Shown piece after piece: positions 34,744 to 45,996 of a stretch of 64,000 nucleotides of DNA. Under the pieces are notes generated by a model. The model saw only the letters and a list, made by a program, of their open reading frames with translations, searched no databases and had not been told where the DNA came from. The DNA comes from Sulfurimonadaceae bacterium (GTDB lineage Bacteria > Campylobacterota > Campylobacteria > Campylobacterales > Sulfurimonadaceae): assembly GCA_028683835.1 (NCBI GenBank), contig JAQUHB010000004.1:1-64000 (forward strand). The letters run 5' to 3'. Numbering within the stretch: the first letter of the stretch is position 1; each line of letters opens with the position of its first letter. The position numbers and the translations under genes are program-made.

Positions 34744-35499
34744 TTGATACTAACAAAAACATTATTCCCATTGCTTGTGATTTTTGTTATCTTTACTGGA
34801 TGTAGCAGTAAGGATGATGATGAATATAACAAACCAGCGACGTACTGGTATTCTAAAATCGTTGAAAGTGTCTCGATAGGCAACCTCGACAAGGCAGATA
34901 ACTACTACAGTTCTCTTCAAGGTGAGCATATAGGATCACCTCTGCTTCGTGAAGCAACACTTATTTTGGCAGTCGCACACATGCAAAATGATGAGTATAT
35001 TTTAGCTGATCACTTTTTAGATGAATATATCAAAAGATATGCAAATCCAAATGAAAAAGAGTATTCAGAGTATATGTCTGTAAAAGCAAAATATCTCGCT
35101 CTTCCACATCCTCGTCGTGATCAAGCAGGGATAGATGATGCAATACAAGCTTCGAAGAACTTTAAAATTAAATATCCGAATTCTATATATTATCCACTTG
35201 TAGACATGATGCTCACAAAACAGTATCTAGCGCAAGCGGCACTAAACGAGAGTATAGCATCGCTTTATGATAGGGTCGACAAGCCAAAAAGTTCAAAGTA
35301 TTACAGAGGTCTAGAAAAAGAAGAATGGATAAAATGGGATGAGATCAATCGTGAAAAAAGTGCTTGGTATAGAGAGTGGTTTGAGGGTGATGGAACTTCG
35401 AGTTGGTATGATTTTATGATACCAAAAACACAAAGTGTTGTTTCAAGAAATCGTCTTCAAGGCGACGATAATGTTACAGATGAAGGAGCAAAAAAATAA
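34744..35499 (+). CDS. bamD: Outer-membrane assembly lipoprotein BamD
   Basis: The 251-residue precursor has a lipobox (VIFTGC). Four to five TPR-like helix pairs follow, including FLDEYIKRYANPNEKEYSEYMSVKA and SKNFKIKYPNSIYYPLV, as in BamD/ComL. BamD links BamA to the other Bam lipoproteins in outer-membrane protein folding. Its stop overlaps the lon start by one base. The bamD-lon order is common in Campylobacterota. Confidence 0.88.
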   Translation: MILTKTLFPLLVIFVIFTGCSSKDDDEYNKPATYWYSKIVESVSIGNLDKADNYYSSLQGEHIGSPLLREATLILAVAHMQNDEYILADHFLDEYIKRYANPNEKEYSEYMSVKAKYLALPHPRRDQAGIDDAIQASKNFKIKYPNSIYYPLVDMMLTKQYLAQAALNESIASLYDRVDKPKSSKYYRGLEKEEWIKWDEINREKSAWYREWFEGDGTSSWYDFMIPKTQSVVSRNRLQGDDNVTDEGAKK

Positions 35500-37916
35500 T
35501 GCAATTAAGTAACTTTAGCGAGTTTCCTGCGAATATTCCCGTTATTGCTGAAGATGAAATATTTTTATATCCGTTTATGATTTCTCCACTTTTTTTAAGT
35601 GATGAGAAAAATATCGCCGCTGCAAATAAAGCTATGGATGAAAATACTTTAGTAATTGTATGTTCGACAAAGCCTGAACATGAGGGAAAAAGAGATTATG
35701 ATTCACTTTATAAAGTGGGTGTTATAGGTTCGATTATGAGAAAAGTAGCTCTTCCCGATGGAAGAGTAAAAGTACTTTTTCAAGGTCTTGCACGAGGAGA
35801 ATTACTTTCTCATGTGAGTGATGCACCTATGATTGCAAGTATAAATGTATTGCAATCGAGCGTGGCAAATGAACTTAGACTTGATGCTGTTTTAGAAGTT
35901 GTCAGAGAAAAAGTGCGTGCGCTTTCTCAGGTCAGCGGTTATTTCCCGCCTGATTTATTACGGACTATAGAAGACAATCATGAATACAATCGTATTGTAG
36001 ATCTTATATGTAGCAGTATTAAACTCAAAAAAGAGCAGGCCTATAAACTTTTTTCTGAAACAAATATAGAAGAGCGTTTTTTAATCTTAATAGACTATCT
36101 CATTGAAGAGATAGAAGCAAATAAACTTCAAAAAGAGATAAGAAGTAAAGTTCATTCTAAAATAGAAAAAGTGAATAAAGAGTACTTTTTAAAAGAGCAG
36201 TTAAAACAGATTCAAAGAGAACTTGGCGTTGATTCTCAGCGAGATGAAGAGATAGAAGAGTATCGCAAAAAGCTTATTGCTAAAAAACCTAAAATGGGTG
36301 AGGATGCTTATAAAGAGATCAATAAGCAAATAGAGCGTTATGCAAGAATGCATCCAGATTCTGCAGATGCTGGGATGATACAGAGTTACTTGGAATGGAC
36401 ACTTGATGTCCCATTTGGCGAAATGGCAAAAAAAGCGTTAAAAATAGAAAATGTTGAAAAACAGCTTGATGAAGATCACTTTTCACTGAAAAAACCAAAA
36501 GAGCGAATAGTAGAGTATTTTGCAGTGAAAGAGCTTCTTGAACTCAGAGGAAAAAAAGATGAAAATTCAGCTGGGGCGATCCTTTGTTTTAATGGACCTC
36601 CAGGTGTTGGTAAAACGTCTCTTGCAAACTCAATTGCAAAAGCGCTTCATCGTCCACTCGTGCGTATTGCGCTTGGCGGGTTAGAGGATGTTAATGAGCT
36701 TCGTGGACACAGACGTACTTATATAGGTGCGATGCCTGGACGTATCGTTCAAGGGATTATCGATGCTAAGAAGATGAATCCTGTCATCGTTCTTGATGAG
36801 ATAGATAAAGTTGCACGCTCTCACAGAGGCGATCCGACAGCTGTTTTACTAGAGATACTCGACCCTGAGCAAAATAAAGAGTTTAGGGATTATTATCTTA
36901 ACTTTAATATTGATCTTCGAGATATCATCTTCATTGCAACTGCAAATGATGTTGGAAGTATTCCAGCACCGCTTCGAGATAGAATGGAGTTTATTACGGT
37001 AAGCAGTTATACACCTCAAGAAAAATTTGAGATTGCAAAACGATACTTACTGCCTCAAGAGATCAAAAAGCATGGATTGAAAAACTCAGAACTCTCTGTT
37101 TCAAAACCAGCTTTGCAAGAGCTTATTCATAAGTTTACGCGTGAAGCTGGGGTAAGAAATCTTCGCCGTCGCATTGCAGACCTGACTCGTAAGGCCGCAA
37201 AGATACTGCTCCAAAATAAAGAGCTTACGAAAGTTTCTATTTCTGTAAAAAACTTAAAAGAATTCTTTGATAAGAGCGTTTTTGAGATTGAAAAAACTGA
37301 TAAAATCCCCGTCATTGGAATTGTGAATGGTCTTGCATGGACAAGTGTCGGTGGTGATGTACTTAAAATTGAGACTATACGTATTAAAGGCAAAGGAAAT
37401 ATGCAAATTACTGGAAGTCTTGGAGAGGTGATGAAAGAGTCTGCAAGAATCGCTTTAAGTGTTGTCAAAACACTTATTGATGAGGGAAAACTTGAAATTT
37501 CTGCTGAAAACATTCCTATGACATTTGAAGAAAAAGAGAAAAATATTAAGCTCGATGCCAGTGAAGTCTATAAAAGATACGACTTACATGTGCACGTTCC
37601 AGATGGTGCGACTCCAAAAGATGGACCGAGTGCTGGGATTGCTATGACAACGGTTATGGCGTCGATACTCAGTTCTAAAAAAGTTCGCTCAGACCTTGCT
37701 ATGACAGGTGAAGTTTCTCTTCGCGGAGATGTCCTGCCAATCGGAGGGTTGAAAGAAAAACTGATAGCTGCACATAAAGCAGGGATGACAAAAGCTGTGA
37801 TTCCTCAAAAGAATTATGAAAGAGACCTTGTAGATATTCCAAAAGAGGTTCAGGACGACATCGAGATTATCGGAGTTAAGAGAATAGAAGAGGTTTTAAA
37901 ATTAGCACTTATCTAA
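35499..37916 (+). CDS. lon: ATP-dependent protease Lon
   Basis: 805 residues in the LonA layout: N-terminal domain (about 1-200, LSNFSEFPANIPVIAEDEIFLYPFMI), long coiled coil, AAA domain with Walker A GPPGVGKTSLAN, and a protease domain whose serine-lysine pair lies in DGPSAGIAM and GLKEKLIAAHKAG. It degrades damaged and regulatory proteins in the cytoplasm. The N-terminal domain is a little shorter than in E. coli. Confidence 0.95.
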   Translation: MQLSNFSEFPANIPVIAEDEIFLYPFMISPLFLSDEKNIAAANKAMDENTLVIVCSTKPEHEGKRDYDSLYKVGVIGSIMRKVALPDGRVKVLFQGLARGELLSHVSDAPMIASINVLQSSVANELRLDAVLEVVREKVRALSQVSGYFPPDLLRTIEDNHEYNRIVDLICSSIKLKKEQAYKLFSETNIEERFLILIDYLIEEIEANKLQKEIRSKVHSKIEKVNKEYFLKEQLKQIQRELGVDSQRDEEIEEYRKKLIAKKPKMGEDAYKEINKQIERYARMHPDSADAGMIQSYLEWTLDVPFGEMAKKALKIENVEKQLDEDHFSLKKPKERIVEYFAVKELLELRGKKDENSAGAILCFNGPPGVGKTSLANSIAKALHRPLVRIALGGLEDVNELRGHRRTYIGAMPGRIVQGIIDAKKMNPVIVLDEIDKVARSHRGDPTAVLLEILDPEQNKEFRDYYLNFNIDLRDIIFIATANDVGSIPAPLRDRMEFITVSSYTPQEKFEIAKRYLLPQEIKKHGLKNSELSVSKPALQELIHKFTREAGVRNLRRRIADLTRKAAKILLQNKELTKVSISVKNLKEFFDKSVFEIEKTDKIPVIGIVNGLAWTSVGGDVLKIETIRIKGKGNMQITGSLGEVMKESARIALSVVKTLIDEGKLEISAENIPMTFEEKEKNIKLDASEVYKRYDLHVHVPDGATPKDGPSAGIAMTTVMASILSSKKVRSDLAMTGEVSLRGDVLPIGGLKEKLIAAHKAGMTKAVIPQKNYERDLVDIPKEVQDDIEIIGVKRIEEVLKLALI

Positions 37917-37929
37917 TAGCCTAGAGCTA

Positions 37930-38307
37930 TTAGAAAGAGAGTCTGCTTATTTGTTCTATGAGATCATGGGCACGAACAGGCTTCATTAAAAAACCATTTG
38001 CCCCACTTTCAAGAGCTTCACTCTTTTTTGTTTCATCTGTTGTTAGCATAATAATAGGTAATTGCTTTAGATTGTCATCAGCACGAACTATCTTTAGCAT
38101 CTCTATACCACCCATTACCGGCATAATTATGTCTAATAAGATAATATCTATATCACTTACAGACTTGAGTATTTCGATAGCATCGGTGCCATTCCTTGCT
38201 TCTAAAACTTCAGCTATATTATCCTGTTTTGTGAGCATAGACTTGAGCAGTTTGAGGTTGATCATATCATCATCAACTGCTAAAATTTTTAATTTTTTAT
38301 CTAACAT
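37930..38307 (-). CDS. CheY-like response regulator
   Basis: 125 residues, a single receiver domain: acidic pair in ILAVDDD, phospho-acceptor Asp in DIILLDIIMPVMGG, conserved Thr in MLTTD and Lys in FLMKPV. There is no output domain. It is the last gene of a run with a hybrid kinase and an Hpt protein, so it may be the end of a phosphorelay or act on the flagellar motor. Confidence 0.88.
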   Translation of the reverse strand: MLDKKLKILAVDDDMINLKLLKSMLTKQDNIAEVLEARNGTDAIEILKSVSDIDIILLDIIMPVMGGIEMLKIVRADDNLKQLPIIMLTTDETKKSEALESGANGFLMKPVRAHDLIEQISRLSF

Positions 38308-38321
38308 TTTTTAATCCTTGG

Positions 38322-41300
38322 TTAAACAAATTTTTCAAACACTAAACGCAATAAATCTTTATTTACGATATTTTTAATTATTTCATGCACATACAAAGCA
38401 TCAGTTTCTTCCGCTTCACTAGCAGGATCTACCATCATAACAAGGTAGATCTCTGAATCGAACTCTTTAATACTGCTTGCAAAATCAGCAAGATCAAGTC
38501 CGCTTAATTCTTTATCAAAGAGTGCTAGTTTATACCTATTGTGTTTGAGTTTCTCTTCCATATCAGCTACATTCTCCGCAATCTCATAAGTGTATCTTAG
38601 TTCTTCAAGCACACGTGCAAAGAGTTTTGTTTCAATCTTATTTTTCTTGGTTAACAAGATATCTGCTTTATATGCTTTTGGAACCATTTCTACTTTTTCT
38701 TCTAAAATTGCACTCTCTTGCGTTTCATTTTGAATTTCTTTCTCTTCTTTATCAGAGCTATCTTCAACTATCTCAGAAACTATTAACACTTCCTCTGAGA
38801 TTTTTTCAATCTCTGTATCTGCAATTATTTTCTCACTATCATTACTTGTATCGACAATTAAATCGCTTAGAAATTGATTTAAGATAGATACAATTTCAGA
38901 ACGTACTAAAGGTTTTGTGGTGTATTCATCTAACCCATGACTCAAAAAGCGTTCTCTGTCTCCTTTAAGAGCATTGGCTGTAAGGGCAATAATTGGAATA
39001 TGTGGAACATCGAAATCTTCTTCATAATCAAGGATTTCTTGAGTAGCTTCAACACCATCTAGAACAGGCATTTGAATATCCATAAATACAATATCAAATT
39101 TTCCACTTTTACGTTTTTGAAATGCTTCAAGTCCATTGTTGGCTAAAGTGACAGTTAAGCCTAAGTCTTCCAAAGTTCTTTTTATAAGTTTTTGGTTGAT
39201 GACATTGTCTTCTGCAACAAGAGCAGATGCCGCAAATTTTGAACTTTTTTCATCAAAGAGTTTTCGATGAGCTTTTTTATTTTTTTGTTCATTAAATGAT
39301 GATGCGTCATAATTTTCAAGAACTGATTTTAGCTTTGTTGAATTTAAAGGCTCATACAATGTTTTAAAAATATTAAGACCCAGTGTTTCAATCTTTTTCA
39401 TATAGTATGATTTTGTAATCAAAATCATAGCTTCTGGAGATTTACTAAAGTTTAATAAATCACTTTCATTAGAGAAATCGTAATCAATAAACAAGAGGTC
39501 ATAATTTATTTGTTGCTCAAGTTTATTTAACTCCGCAAGATCTTTGAATGAAGTATAGCTTACACCATAAAAATCTAAATACTCACGTAAATATTTACTC
39601 TGAGCTTTTGTTTTAACTGAAGAGTCAAGGATAAGGGCATTGATATTTGAAAATGAACCTTTATTGCTCTCATTAAGAGTTTCAATCTCTTCAAATTCAA
39701 GAGTAAAGAAGAAAGTCGTTCCATGACCGACTTCACTTTCTAGATCAAGGATACCGCCCATAAGTTCAACAAATCTACTCGAAATAGTAAGACCAAGACC
39801 TGTCCCGCCATATTTACGAGTAATTGATGTATCTGCTTGACTAAACGCTTCGAAGATACGTGATTTTTGTTCACTGGTAACACCAATACCACTATCTTGG
39901 ACTTCAAATTTTATTTTAATTTTACCGCTATTCTCAGATGCTATACGGCGGATATTCACATTAATGCTACCACCACTATTTGTAAATTTAACCGCATTTG
40001 AAAGAAGGTTGATAACAACCTCTTTGATCTTCGTTGGATCACCTTTAACAGGACGTTCTAAGTTTGGATCGATGTAACAGCCAAGGTCGATATGTTTTTC
40101 TGATGCGCGAACAGAATAAACTTCAACAGCACTTTCAAACTCTCTGATTGGATTAAATACGATCTCTTCAATTTCAAGCTTGTTGCTTTCAATTTTAGAG
40201 AGGTCTAAAATATTATTAATAATCTCAAGAAGATTTTCTGATGATTTTTCAATAATATCAATAAACTCTCTTTGCTCTGAAGAAAGATCCGTATCTTTTA
40301 AGAGTTCTGTAAAACCGACGATGCCGTTTAACGGTGTACGTATCTCATGCGACATATTTGCAAGAAACATAGATTTTGCTTCACTGGCTTCCATCGCATA
40401 CTCTTTATCATTACGAGTCTGTTCAATAATATCTTCTAGAAGTTGATAAGCTTGCGCTGTTCCTGAAGCTGTATCAAGGTTAATATTTCTATTTTCTTCA
40501 CCCTCTCCCGTATCTTTTGCAACACGTTTTAATACGGATTCGAGGTTTTTGATATTTCTAGCGATATCATTTGAAAGTAAAAATCCAAGAAGACCGATAA
40601 TTATCGAAATAAACCAGATAGAAATAGCAATTGCAAGTATTTGGATTGCATTTGTTTGAACGATTTTCGCTCTGCTATCCATCTCCTGTAAGATAACTTT
40701 TTTACCCTCTGTAATAACATTTTCTTTTTCAGAGAGCATAGTAAACCAGATACCTGATTCTGTATCATATTTCCCACTTTTTGCTACCTCTAGGATATTT
40801 GAACGCTCTTCTGTAATATCGCTACCGAGTTCAGCACTGTCATCACTTTTAAACAGAAGATCAAGCTTATTAGAAGTCGTTTTGTCAAGTTCTGAGTAGT
40901 TTATGGCGTCGGCTTTACCTATAAATAAGAGCCATTTGTTAATTTGTTCTGCTTCAAGCGGAGTTGAGCGAGCAAGGGTATAAGAGATATAATCACGCTC
41001 CGCTGCTGTATATTCTTGTGCGCGCACAAGTGAAAGATATGCTGTCGCAAGTGAAGAAATTTTTTCATCTACATGTATAAGAGCAATATTTTCAATTCTT
41101 GCTAAAATTGTCTCTTGTGCTTTACCATAAGTTTTATAGAAAATGGTATCAAAATCCACTTTTTGAGTATCTACTGCTCTTCTAACTTGGCTGATCTCTT
41201 GAAGAATAGATTTTATAGTAACACTGTTTTGACATGCTTGACAGTTTGCTGTTCCATGAGAATGATCGTGTAAATCAGTTAAAGTTCCAATGTTTGAGAG

Positions 41301-41582
41301 GTATTCTTTGGCACTTTTGTTTACTAACTCGCGTTGAGCCATAAGTGAGTTATGTGTTGTTTCAGACGCATTTCCAAGATACATAATAGTCATACCGCGT
41401 TCACGTGATATATTGTCAAGCAAGTGTGTTAAATATCTGTTTTCTTGTAACTTTGCTTGTAGTTTAGTCCCACCTTGATAGCTTATATATGCATTATAAA
41501 CATAATACGAAGCCAATGAAAAAAGAATAATAATTGGGAATAAACTTATTAGTCTTAGTCTGTTTTTGAGTCCTATTTGCAT
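38322..41582 (-). CDS. Hybrid histidine kinase with NIT-type sensor and receiver domains
   Basis: 1086 residues. Helix (about 10-30); periplasmic NIT-like sensor (about 35-305) with an unusual His- and Cys-rich insert ([13 protein letters not shown], near residue 105); helix (about 310-335); HisKA with [11 protein letters not shown], phospho-acceptor His412; ATPase domain; then three receiver-like domains. Only the middle one ([15 protein letters not shown]) is complete; the first and third lack the full acidic pair. NIT sensors respond to nitrate or nitrite in known cases; the ligand here is unknown. The double-Hpt gene follows upstream in the same operon. Confidence 0.85.
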   Translation of the reverse strand: MQIGLKNRLRLISLFPIIILFSLASYYVYNAYISYQGGTKLQAKLQENRYLTHLLDNISRERGMTIMYLGNASETTHNSLMAQRELVNKSAKEYLSNIGTLTDLHDHSHGTANCQACQNSVTIKSILQEISQVRRAVDTQKVDFDTIFYKTYGKAQETILARIENIALIHVDEKISSLATAYLSLVRAQEYTAAERDYISYTLARSTPLEAEQINKWLLFIGKADAINYSELDKTTSNKLDLLFKSDDSAELGSDITEERSNILEVAKSGKYDTESGIWFTMLSEKENVITEGKKVILQEMDSRAKIVQTNAIQILAIAISIWFISIIIGLLGFLLSNDIARNIKNLESVLKRVAKDTGEGEENRNINLDTASGTAQAYQLLEDIIEQTRNDKEYAMEASEAKSMFLANMSHEIRTPLNGIVGFTELLKDTDLSSEQREFIDIIEKSSENLLEIINNILDLSKIESNKLEIEEIVFNPIREFESAVEVYSVRASEKHIDLGCYIDPNLERPVKGDPTKIKEVVINLLSNAVKFTNSGGSINVNIRRIASENSGKIKIKFEVQDSGIGVTSEQKSRIFEAFSQADTSITRKYGGTGLGLTISSRFVELMGGILDLESEVGHGTTFFFTLEFEEIETLNESNKGSFSNINALILDSSVKTKAQSKYLREYLDFYGVSYTSFKDLAELNKLEQQINYDLLFIDYDFSNESDLLNFSKSPEAMILITKSYYMKKIETLGLNIFKTLYEPLNSTKLKSVLENYDASSFNEQKNKKAHRKLFDEKSSKFAASALVAEDNVINQKLIKRTLEDLGLTVTLANNGLEAFQKRKSGKFDIVFMDIQMPVLDGVEATQEILDYEEDFDVPHIPIIALTANALKGDRERFLSHGLDEYTTKPLVRSEIVSILNQFLSDLIVDTSNDSEKIIADTEIEKISEEVLIVSEIVEDSSDKEEKEIQNETQESAILEEKVEMVPKAYKADILLTKKNKIETKLFARVLEELRYTYEIAENVADMEEKLKHNRYKLALFDKELSGLDLADFASSIKEFDSEIYLVMMVDPASEAEETDALYVHEIIKNIVNKDLLRLVFEKFV

Positions 41583-41594
41583 TGTCCTAATTCC

Positions 41595-43286
41595 TTATAA
41601 TTGATTTATGAAGTTTTTCAAACGAATCAGTAATTGTTTCATCTCTTGTTTATCAGTTACAAATAAGAGATCTTTTAAAACTTGAGAGATTTTAGTTACT
41701 CTAAGATTATCCGCAGTTCCTTTTATATTCATGACAGTATCATATAAGGCAGTCTTATCGTTAGTTTCTACAGCTGTTTCAAGTACCTTTAGACGGGATT
41801 GAGCTTGTTCTTTAAAGTCTCCTAAAAGTTCTTCAATAAGATCTGAAGGTAAACCGAGCTCGTTGACAGCTGCTGATTTATCATAATCAAGTGTTTCAAG
41901 ATCTTCGGCTGGTGAGTTTATCTCTTCTGGAATCTTATAAAACTCTTCTTTGGAACCGACAAAATTATCTAAGTCATCTATGTCCAATATTTCAAGAGGA
42001 GACTCTTGTAGATTAGCAGGTTGCTCTTCATCAAGCATAAGGCTGATATCATAGATATCATCACCATCTGCCTGATGTGCTGGTGCTTGAACAGTTTCTT
42101 CCTCTTTATCAAAATCTTTTAATAAGAAGAGATCATCTTCTTCTTCGTTGGAAGTTTTAACTGCAGTAGAAATCTTTTCATCAGATATCTTTTCTGTATC
42201 TGGTTCTATTGGAAGCTCTTTGCCTTCAAGTTTAGAGATTATTTTATAGAAGTGGTCAAGTGTGGCTCTGATCTCATCCATGTTAGAGGAGGTGTTAATT
42301 ATACTCAATACTTCAAAAGCATCTTCAATTCTTAAGTTAGCCGCAACACCTTTAAGTTTATGAGATAAAAGTTTCAAATCACTTAATTCGTCATTTGCAA
42401 GACGAGTATAGAGTTCTTCTTTAAAGTCATATGATTGCTGGATAAAGTCACCAATGAATTCTTCAATAAGATCAACTGGTAAACCTAATTCATCAGATGC
42501 AACTTGTGGATTATAAACATAATCTTTACTCACATGCAGATTATTGATGTATTCAGCGTGTGTACTATCTGAAGAGATTGTATAATCTCCAAGCATCGGT
42601 TTTGTTTTTACTTTTTCATCTGAAATGTTTTGGACTTTTGGTTCTTCAAAAAGGGTTGGGGTATCTTTTGTTTGTTCATCAAACTCAGCAAATGCAAAGT
42701 CATTACCAATATCAAATTGTTCTTCATGAGTCTCGCTTGGGACATAGAGATCTTCTACCTCAAGTGGAGCATTGAAATCAAAATCATAAGGATCATTGAT
42801 GATATTGCGTACTGGAGGTGTTTCAAAAGGATCCGGTTCGCTAAGGACGACACCTTTTTCATTTTCAAAACCCGGCATGTATTCATGTTCAGACTCAAAA
42901 TCAATGTTTCCAGTAGGTGTCTCTGCCCGTGCTAGTTTACTTTCTTCTATCTCTCTGCCGTCTAATGCTTTAAGTTTCGCAAGAGTAATAGCATAAGCGA
43001 TCTGGCTTGGAGCATCATTTAAATAAATAGTTTCTATCTCAATTGTTGCGCTGAACTCTCTGTTCTTTGCATTGATGATAACTTTAGCTTCAGGGATATC
43101 TGAGTTTAAGATATAATAGATCCAATTAAAGTTTTTAAAATTATGAATATAAGTGGGTCTTTTAACAAATAAGTCGGCAAAATCTTTGCACTCATTTTGT
43201 AAATCTGCCAAGTTTCTAAATCCTAGACTCTTGAGATCTTTTTCGTTGATCCCTACAAACTCTTGCTGATGATTGTAAATAAGCAT
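41595..43286 (-). CDS. Two-Hpt phosphotransfer protein with PAS-like N-terminus
   Basis: 563 residues. N-terminal PAS-like region (about 1-115), a long acidic linker, then two Hpt domains sharing the LGLPxDLIEExxGDF lead: about 265-345 and 475-555. The first has the phospho-His (LLSHKLKG, His309). In the second the matching position is Met519 (TVMNIKG), so it probably cannot accept phosphate. The gene lies between the hybrid kinase and the PAS protein, so it likely passes phosphate to the CheY-like regulator. Confidence 0.8.
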   Translation of the reverse strand: MLIYNHQQEFVGINEKDLKSLGFRNLADLQNECKDFADLFVKRPTYIHNFKNFNWIYYILNSDIPEAKVIINAKNREFSATIEIETIYLNDAPSQIAYAITLAKLKALDGREIEESKLARAETPTGNIDFESEHEYMPGFENEKGVVLSEPDPFETPPVRNIINDPYDFDFNAPLEVEDLYVPSETHEEQFDIGNDFAFAEFDEQTKDTPTLFEEPKVQNISDEKVKTKPMLGDYTISSDSTHAEYINNLHVSKDYVYNPQVASDELGLPVDLIEEFIGDFIQQSYDFKEELYTRLANDELSDLKLLSHKLKGVAANLRIEDAFEVLSIINTSSNMDEIRATLDHFYKIISKLEGKELPIEPDTEKISDEKISTAVKTSNEEEDDLFLLKDFDKEEETVQAPAHQADGDDIYDISLMLDEEQPANLQESPLEILDIDDLDNFVGSKEEFYKIPEEINSPAEDLETLDYDKSAAVNELGLPSDLIEELLGDFKEQAQSRLKVLETAVETNDKTALYDTVMNIKGTADNLRVTKISQVLKDLLFVTDKQEMKQLLIRLKNFINQL

Positions 43287-43295
43287 GCTGATTCC

Positions 43296-43709
43296 TTATT
43301 TTTCACTTTCTAAGATTTTTTTATACAGAGCTTGAGCTTCTTCTATATTTTTTCTATTAGCTGGTTTTCGTGCGGCAATATAACCTGTGATTGTGCCCTC
43401 GGCATCAAACACCGGAGTAATCTCTGTTTCAACCCAATAATACAAGCCATCTTTTCGTAAATTTTTTACAATGCCATGCCATGTGTTACCTGCTTGAATA
43501 TCATGCCACATTTGAGCAAATGCTATACGTGGCATGTCTGGATGCCTCACAATATTGTGAGGCTTGCCGATTAACTCATCTTTTTCGTATCCAGAAATTT
43601 CACAAAATTTTCTATTTGCAAATGTTATCACACCTTTCGTGTCAGTCTCGCTTACAATAGCTCTTCCCTCAAAGTGATATTCTTCATCTATTACATCCCG
43701 CGTATGCAT
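43296..43709 (-). CDS. Aer-type PAS domain protein
   Basis: 137 residues forming one PAS domain (about 15-125). NIVRHPDMPRIAFAQMW is the FAD-binding signature of Aer and the Campylobacter energy-taxis protein CetB. It would report redox state. It is the first gene of the phosphorelay operon, 9 bases upstream of the Hpt gene; in Campylobacter such proteins work with a separate membrane signalling partner. Confidence 0.82.
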   Translation of the reverse strand: MHTRDVIDEEYHFEGRAIVSETDTKGVITFANRKFCEISGYEKDELIGKPHNIVRHPDMPRIAFAQMWHDIQAGNTWHGIVKNLRKDGLYYWVETEITPVFDAEGTITGYIAARKPANRKNIEEAQALYKKILESEK

Positions 43710-43769
43710 ATAAAAAAACCTTAAATTCTAAGTTGGGGGTAATATAGCATATTCTCAACTAAAAATCAC

Positions 43770-45566
43770 TTATTTATAACTATCTTTGATATTTTTTGCA
43801 TCTTTTTGATTCAATAAAGATGCAATATCAGCTTCACTCGCATGTTTTATCATTTCAAATGTTCCAAAATAGTTTAAAAGTTTTTGTATTTTTACTTTTG
43901 AAATTCCATGAAGTGACAATAGTTGAGTCTCTTGATCGAGTTTGAGTTTTGTTTTTTTATGAAAAGTAATTGCCAGTCTATGCGCTTCATCTCGGAGTCT
44001 TTGCACAAATTGGAGTCTTTTATCTGTAGTTTTGAGATTGAAACTTTTCTCTTTTGTGTGGACGATATCTTTTGCTTTCCCTTTTGCTCTGTGGCTTTTT
44101 GCATCGATTTTCTCTTTTGAGATAGCTATAACATCTAAGAAAACGCCATTAGAGGCTAAAAGATCGATGGCCAGACTTAGCAACGTTGTCCCACCATCGA
44201 GAACCCAAAGGTCAGGAGGCGTGTTTTTTTCAAAACTTTCTATCCTTTTTATAAGCATCTCTCGCATCTGAGAATATTCATCACGTGCATCAAGATGATA
44301 GTTGCGATAAGATTTTTTATCAAATGCTCCATTATCATATACGGCCATAGCTCCAACGGTGGCTTGTCCGCTCATGTGAGAGTTATCGAATACTTCGATT
44401 CTTAAAGGTAATCTTTTGAGTTGATAAAGCTCTTGTATAGAGAGTAGAAGTTCATAAGAATCATCGACTTTTGTTCTATTTAGAAGTTCATTAGCATTTA
44501 AAAGAGCTAGTTCGATAAGTCGTTTTTTATCCCCGATTTTTGGGATGCTTATATCCGCTTTTTTTTCAAATAAAACAGAGAGATATTCTTTTAAAAGCTT
44601 TTCTGATTCAAAACTCTCTGCGACTAAGATCGGAGCAATGATAGGCGGAATCTCTTTGGTGTAAAACTCCAGAAGGGCGCGATAATAAAGCTCATCTTTA
44701 TCAAAGCCCTCATTGAGGTAAATAAAATCATGCGATGATGAGATGATCTTGCCATTTCGCATAAAAATTCTTACAACAACGGCGCGGTTTTCTTTATGTG
44801 AGACAACGAAGATATCGTAATTATCGTTTGTTGCGAGATCGATTGGCGAAGAGATATTGGATTTTTCTATTTTTTGTATTCTTGTTTTTATCTCATTTGC
44901 TTCCTCAAAACGAAGCTCATCAGCATAGAAAAACATCTTTTCTTTAAGTTGTTTGAGAAGTTCTTTTTTATTTTCTAGGAAGCCTATCGCTTTATTTATC
45001 TCTTTTTGGTAGAGCGTTTCTTGTACATTAAATTCACAAGGTGCAAGACATTTTTTAATTTGATAGTATAAACAAGCCTTTTTTCCGCCAAGACAACTTT
45101 TTTTCTGCACAAGTTTAGTAAGTTCATAAATAGAGTCAAGAAGCTCTTTCGCACCCACAGAGTAAGGACCAAAATATTTGACATTTTTGGAATCTATCAC
45201 TTTCCTTGTAATTTCAAAGCGTGGATATTTCTGAGTTTGATCTATATAAATATAAGGATAGGTTTTGTCATCTCGGAGCAAGATATTGTATTTTGGTTTG
45301 AGCTGTTTGATAAGCGAGTTTTCTAAAATTAGCGCATCATGTTCAGAATTTACAACAATATAATGCATCGATATTGTCTCATGCAGCATCTTTAAAATTC
45401 GAGGATTGAGTGATGGATTTGGACGAAGAGAGGGTGTGAAAATCCAGTAGCTTTTAACGCGATTTTTAAGATTTTTGGCTTTTCCTACATAAAGAAGCTG
45501 CCCCTTGGCATCAAAATATTGGTAGATTCCTGCAGTCTGGGGAAGCTTTTTAATCGTGTCTATCAT
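43770..45566 (-). CDS. uvrC: Excinuclease ABC subunit C
   Basis: 598 residues: N-terminal GIY-YIG nuclease domain ([29 protein letters not shown]), a Cys-containing linker ([22 protein letters not shown]), UVR motif, RNase H-like nuclease domain ([19 protein letters not shown]) and helix-hairpin-helix end. It makes both cuts in nucleotide excision repair with UvrA and UvrB. Its start overlaps the end of the DciA-like gene by 17 bases. Confidence 0.94.
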   Translation of the reverse strand: MIDTIKKLPQTAGIYQYFDAKGQLLYVGKAKNLKNRVKSYWIFTPSLRPNPSLNPRILKMLHETISMHYIVVNSEHDALILENSLIKQLKPKYNILLRDDKTYPYIYIDQTQKYPRFEITRKVIDSKNVKYFGPYSVGAKELLDSIYELTKLVQKKSCLGGKKACLYYQIKKCLAPCEFNVQETLYQKEINKAIGFLENKKELLKQLKEKMFFYADELRFEEANEIKTRIQKIEKSNISSPIDLATNDNYDIFVVSHKENRAVVVRIFMRNGKIISSSHDFIYLNEGFDKDELYYRALLEFYTKEIPPIIAPILVAESFESEKLLKEYLSVLFEKKADISIPKIGDKKRLIELALLNANELLNRTKVDDSYELLLSIQELYQLKRLPLRIEVFDNSHMSGQATVGAMAVYDNGAFDKKSYRNYHLDARDEYSQMREMLIKRIESFEKNTPPDLWVLDGGTTLLSLAIDLLASNGVFLDVIAISKEKIDAKSHRAKGKAKDIVHTKEKSFNLKTTDKRLQFVQRLRDEAHRLAITFHKKTKLKLDQETQLLSLHGISKVKIQKLLNYFGTFEMIKHASEADIASLLNQKDAKNIKDSYK

Positions 45567-45996
45567 GAATAATCTTTCTGATATCTTCTATTACATTGTG
45601 TAGTTTTGGATCTTGTGCATTATTTATAAACTCTGCATTTGCTCTTTCTTTATAGAGTTCATTTGTACTGCAACCATCATGAAAGTCCTCTTCTTTGTGC
45701 GGTTTAAAAGAAACGTAAGCTCTTATATCTGAGATACTGGCTTCACAGCACTCTTGAGGGGGCATTTGCCTTAAAGGTGTTTTAATAGATTGTATTATAA
45801 TATCAAACTCTTGTTTAGCCCACGGGTGGCTGAGGACGAAATTCAAGACATTGTTTTTAAAGTATCCATACACGATCATCTTTTGAAGATGTAGTGGAAA
45901 GAGTTCTTGAATTTTTTTGATACAACGAAATTTAGATAATTTTGAAAACTGAGGTTTATTTTGCAAAGAAGAAAGAATCTGATTGGCATTTTTCAT
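45550..45996 (-). CDS. DUF721/DciA-like protein
   Basis: 148 residues. The first 75 residues ([33 protein letters not shown]) follow the DUF721 pattern of DciA, a loader of the replicative helicase. The rest has a conserved set of Cys ([17 protein letters not shown]) that I do not recognise. The assignment is by pattern only. Its head overlaps the LptM-like gene on the opposite strand by 36 bases. Confidence 0.5.
   Translation of the reverse strand: MKNANQILSSLQNKPQFSKLSKFRCIKKIQELFPLHLQKMIVYGYFKNNVLNFVLSHPWAKQEFDIIIQSIKTPLRQMPPQECCEASISDIRAYVSFKPHKEEDFHDGCSTNELYKERANAEFINNAQDPKLHNVIEDIRKIIHDRHD

Noticed and set aside
38615-38887. Leu- and Phe-rich ORF opposite the hybrid kinase gene
   Set aside because: It is an antisense frame of a Glu/Lys-rich linker, with no initiation signals.
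42560-42996. Three overlapping ORFs opposite the double-Hpt gene
   Set aside because: They are shadow frames of the acidic linker region and have no independent support.
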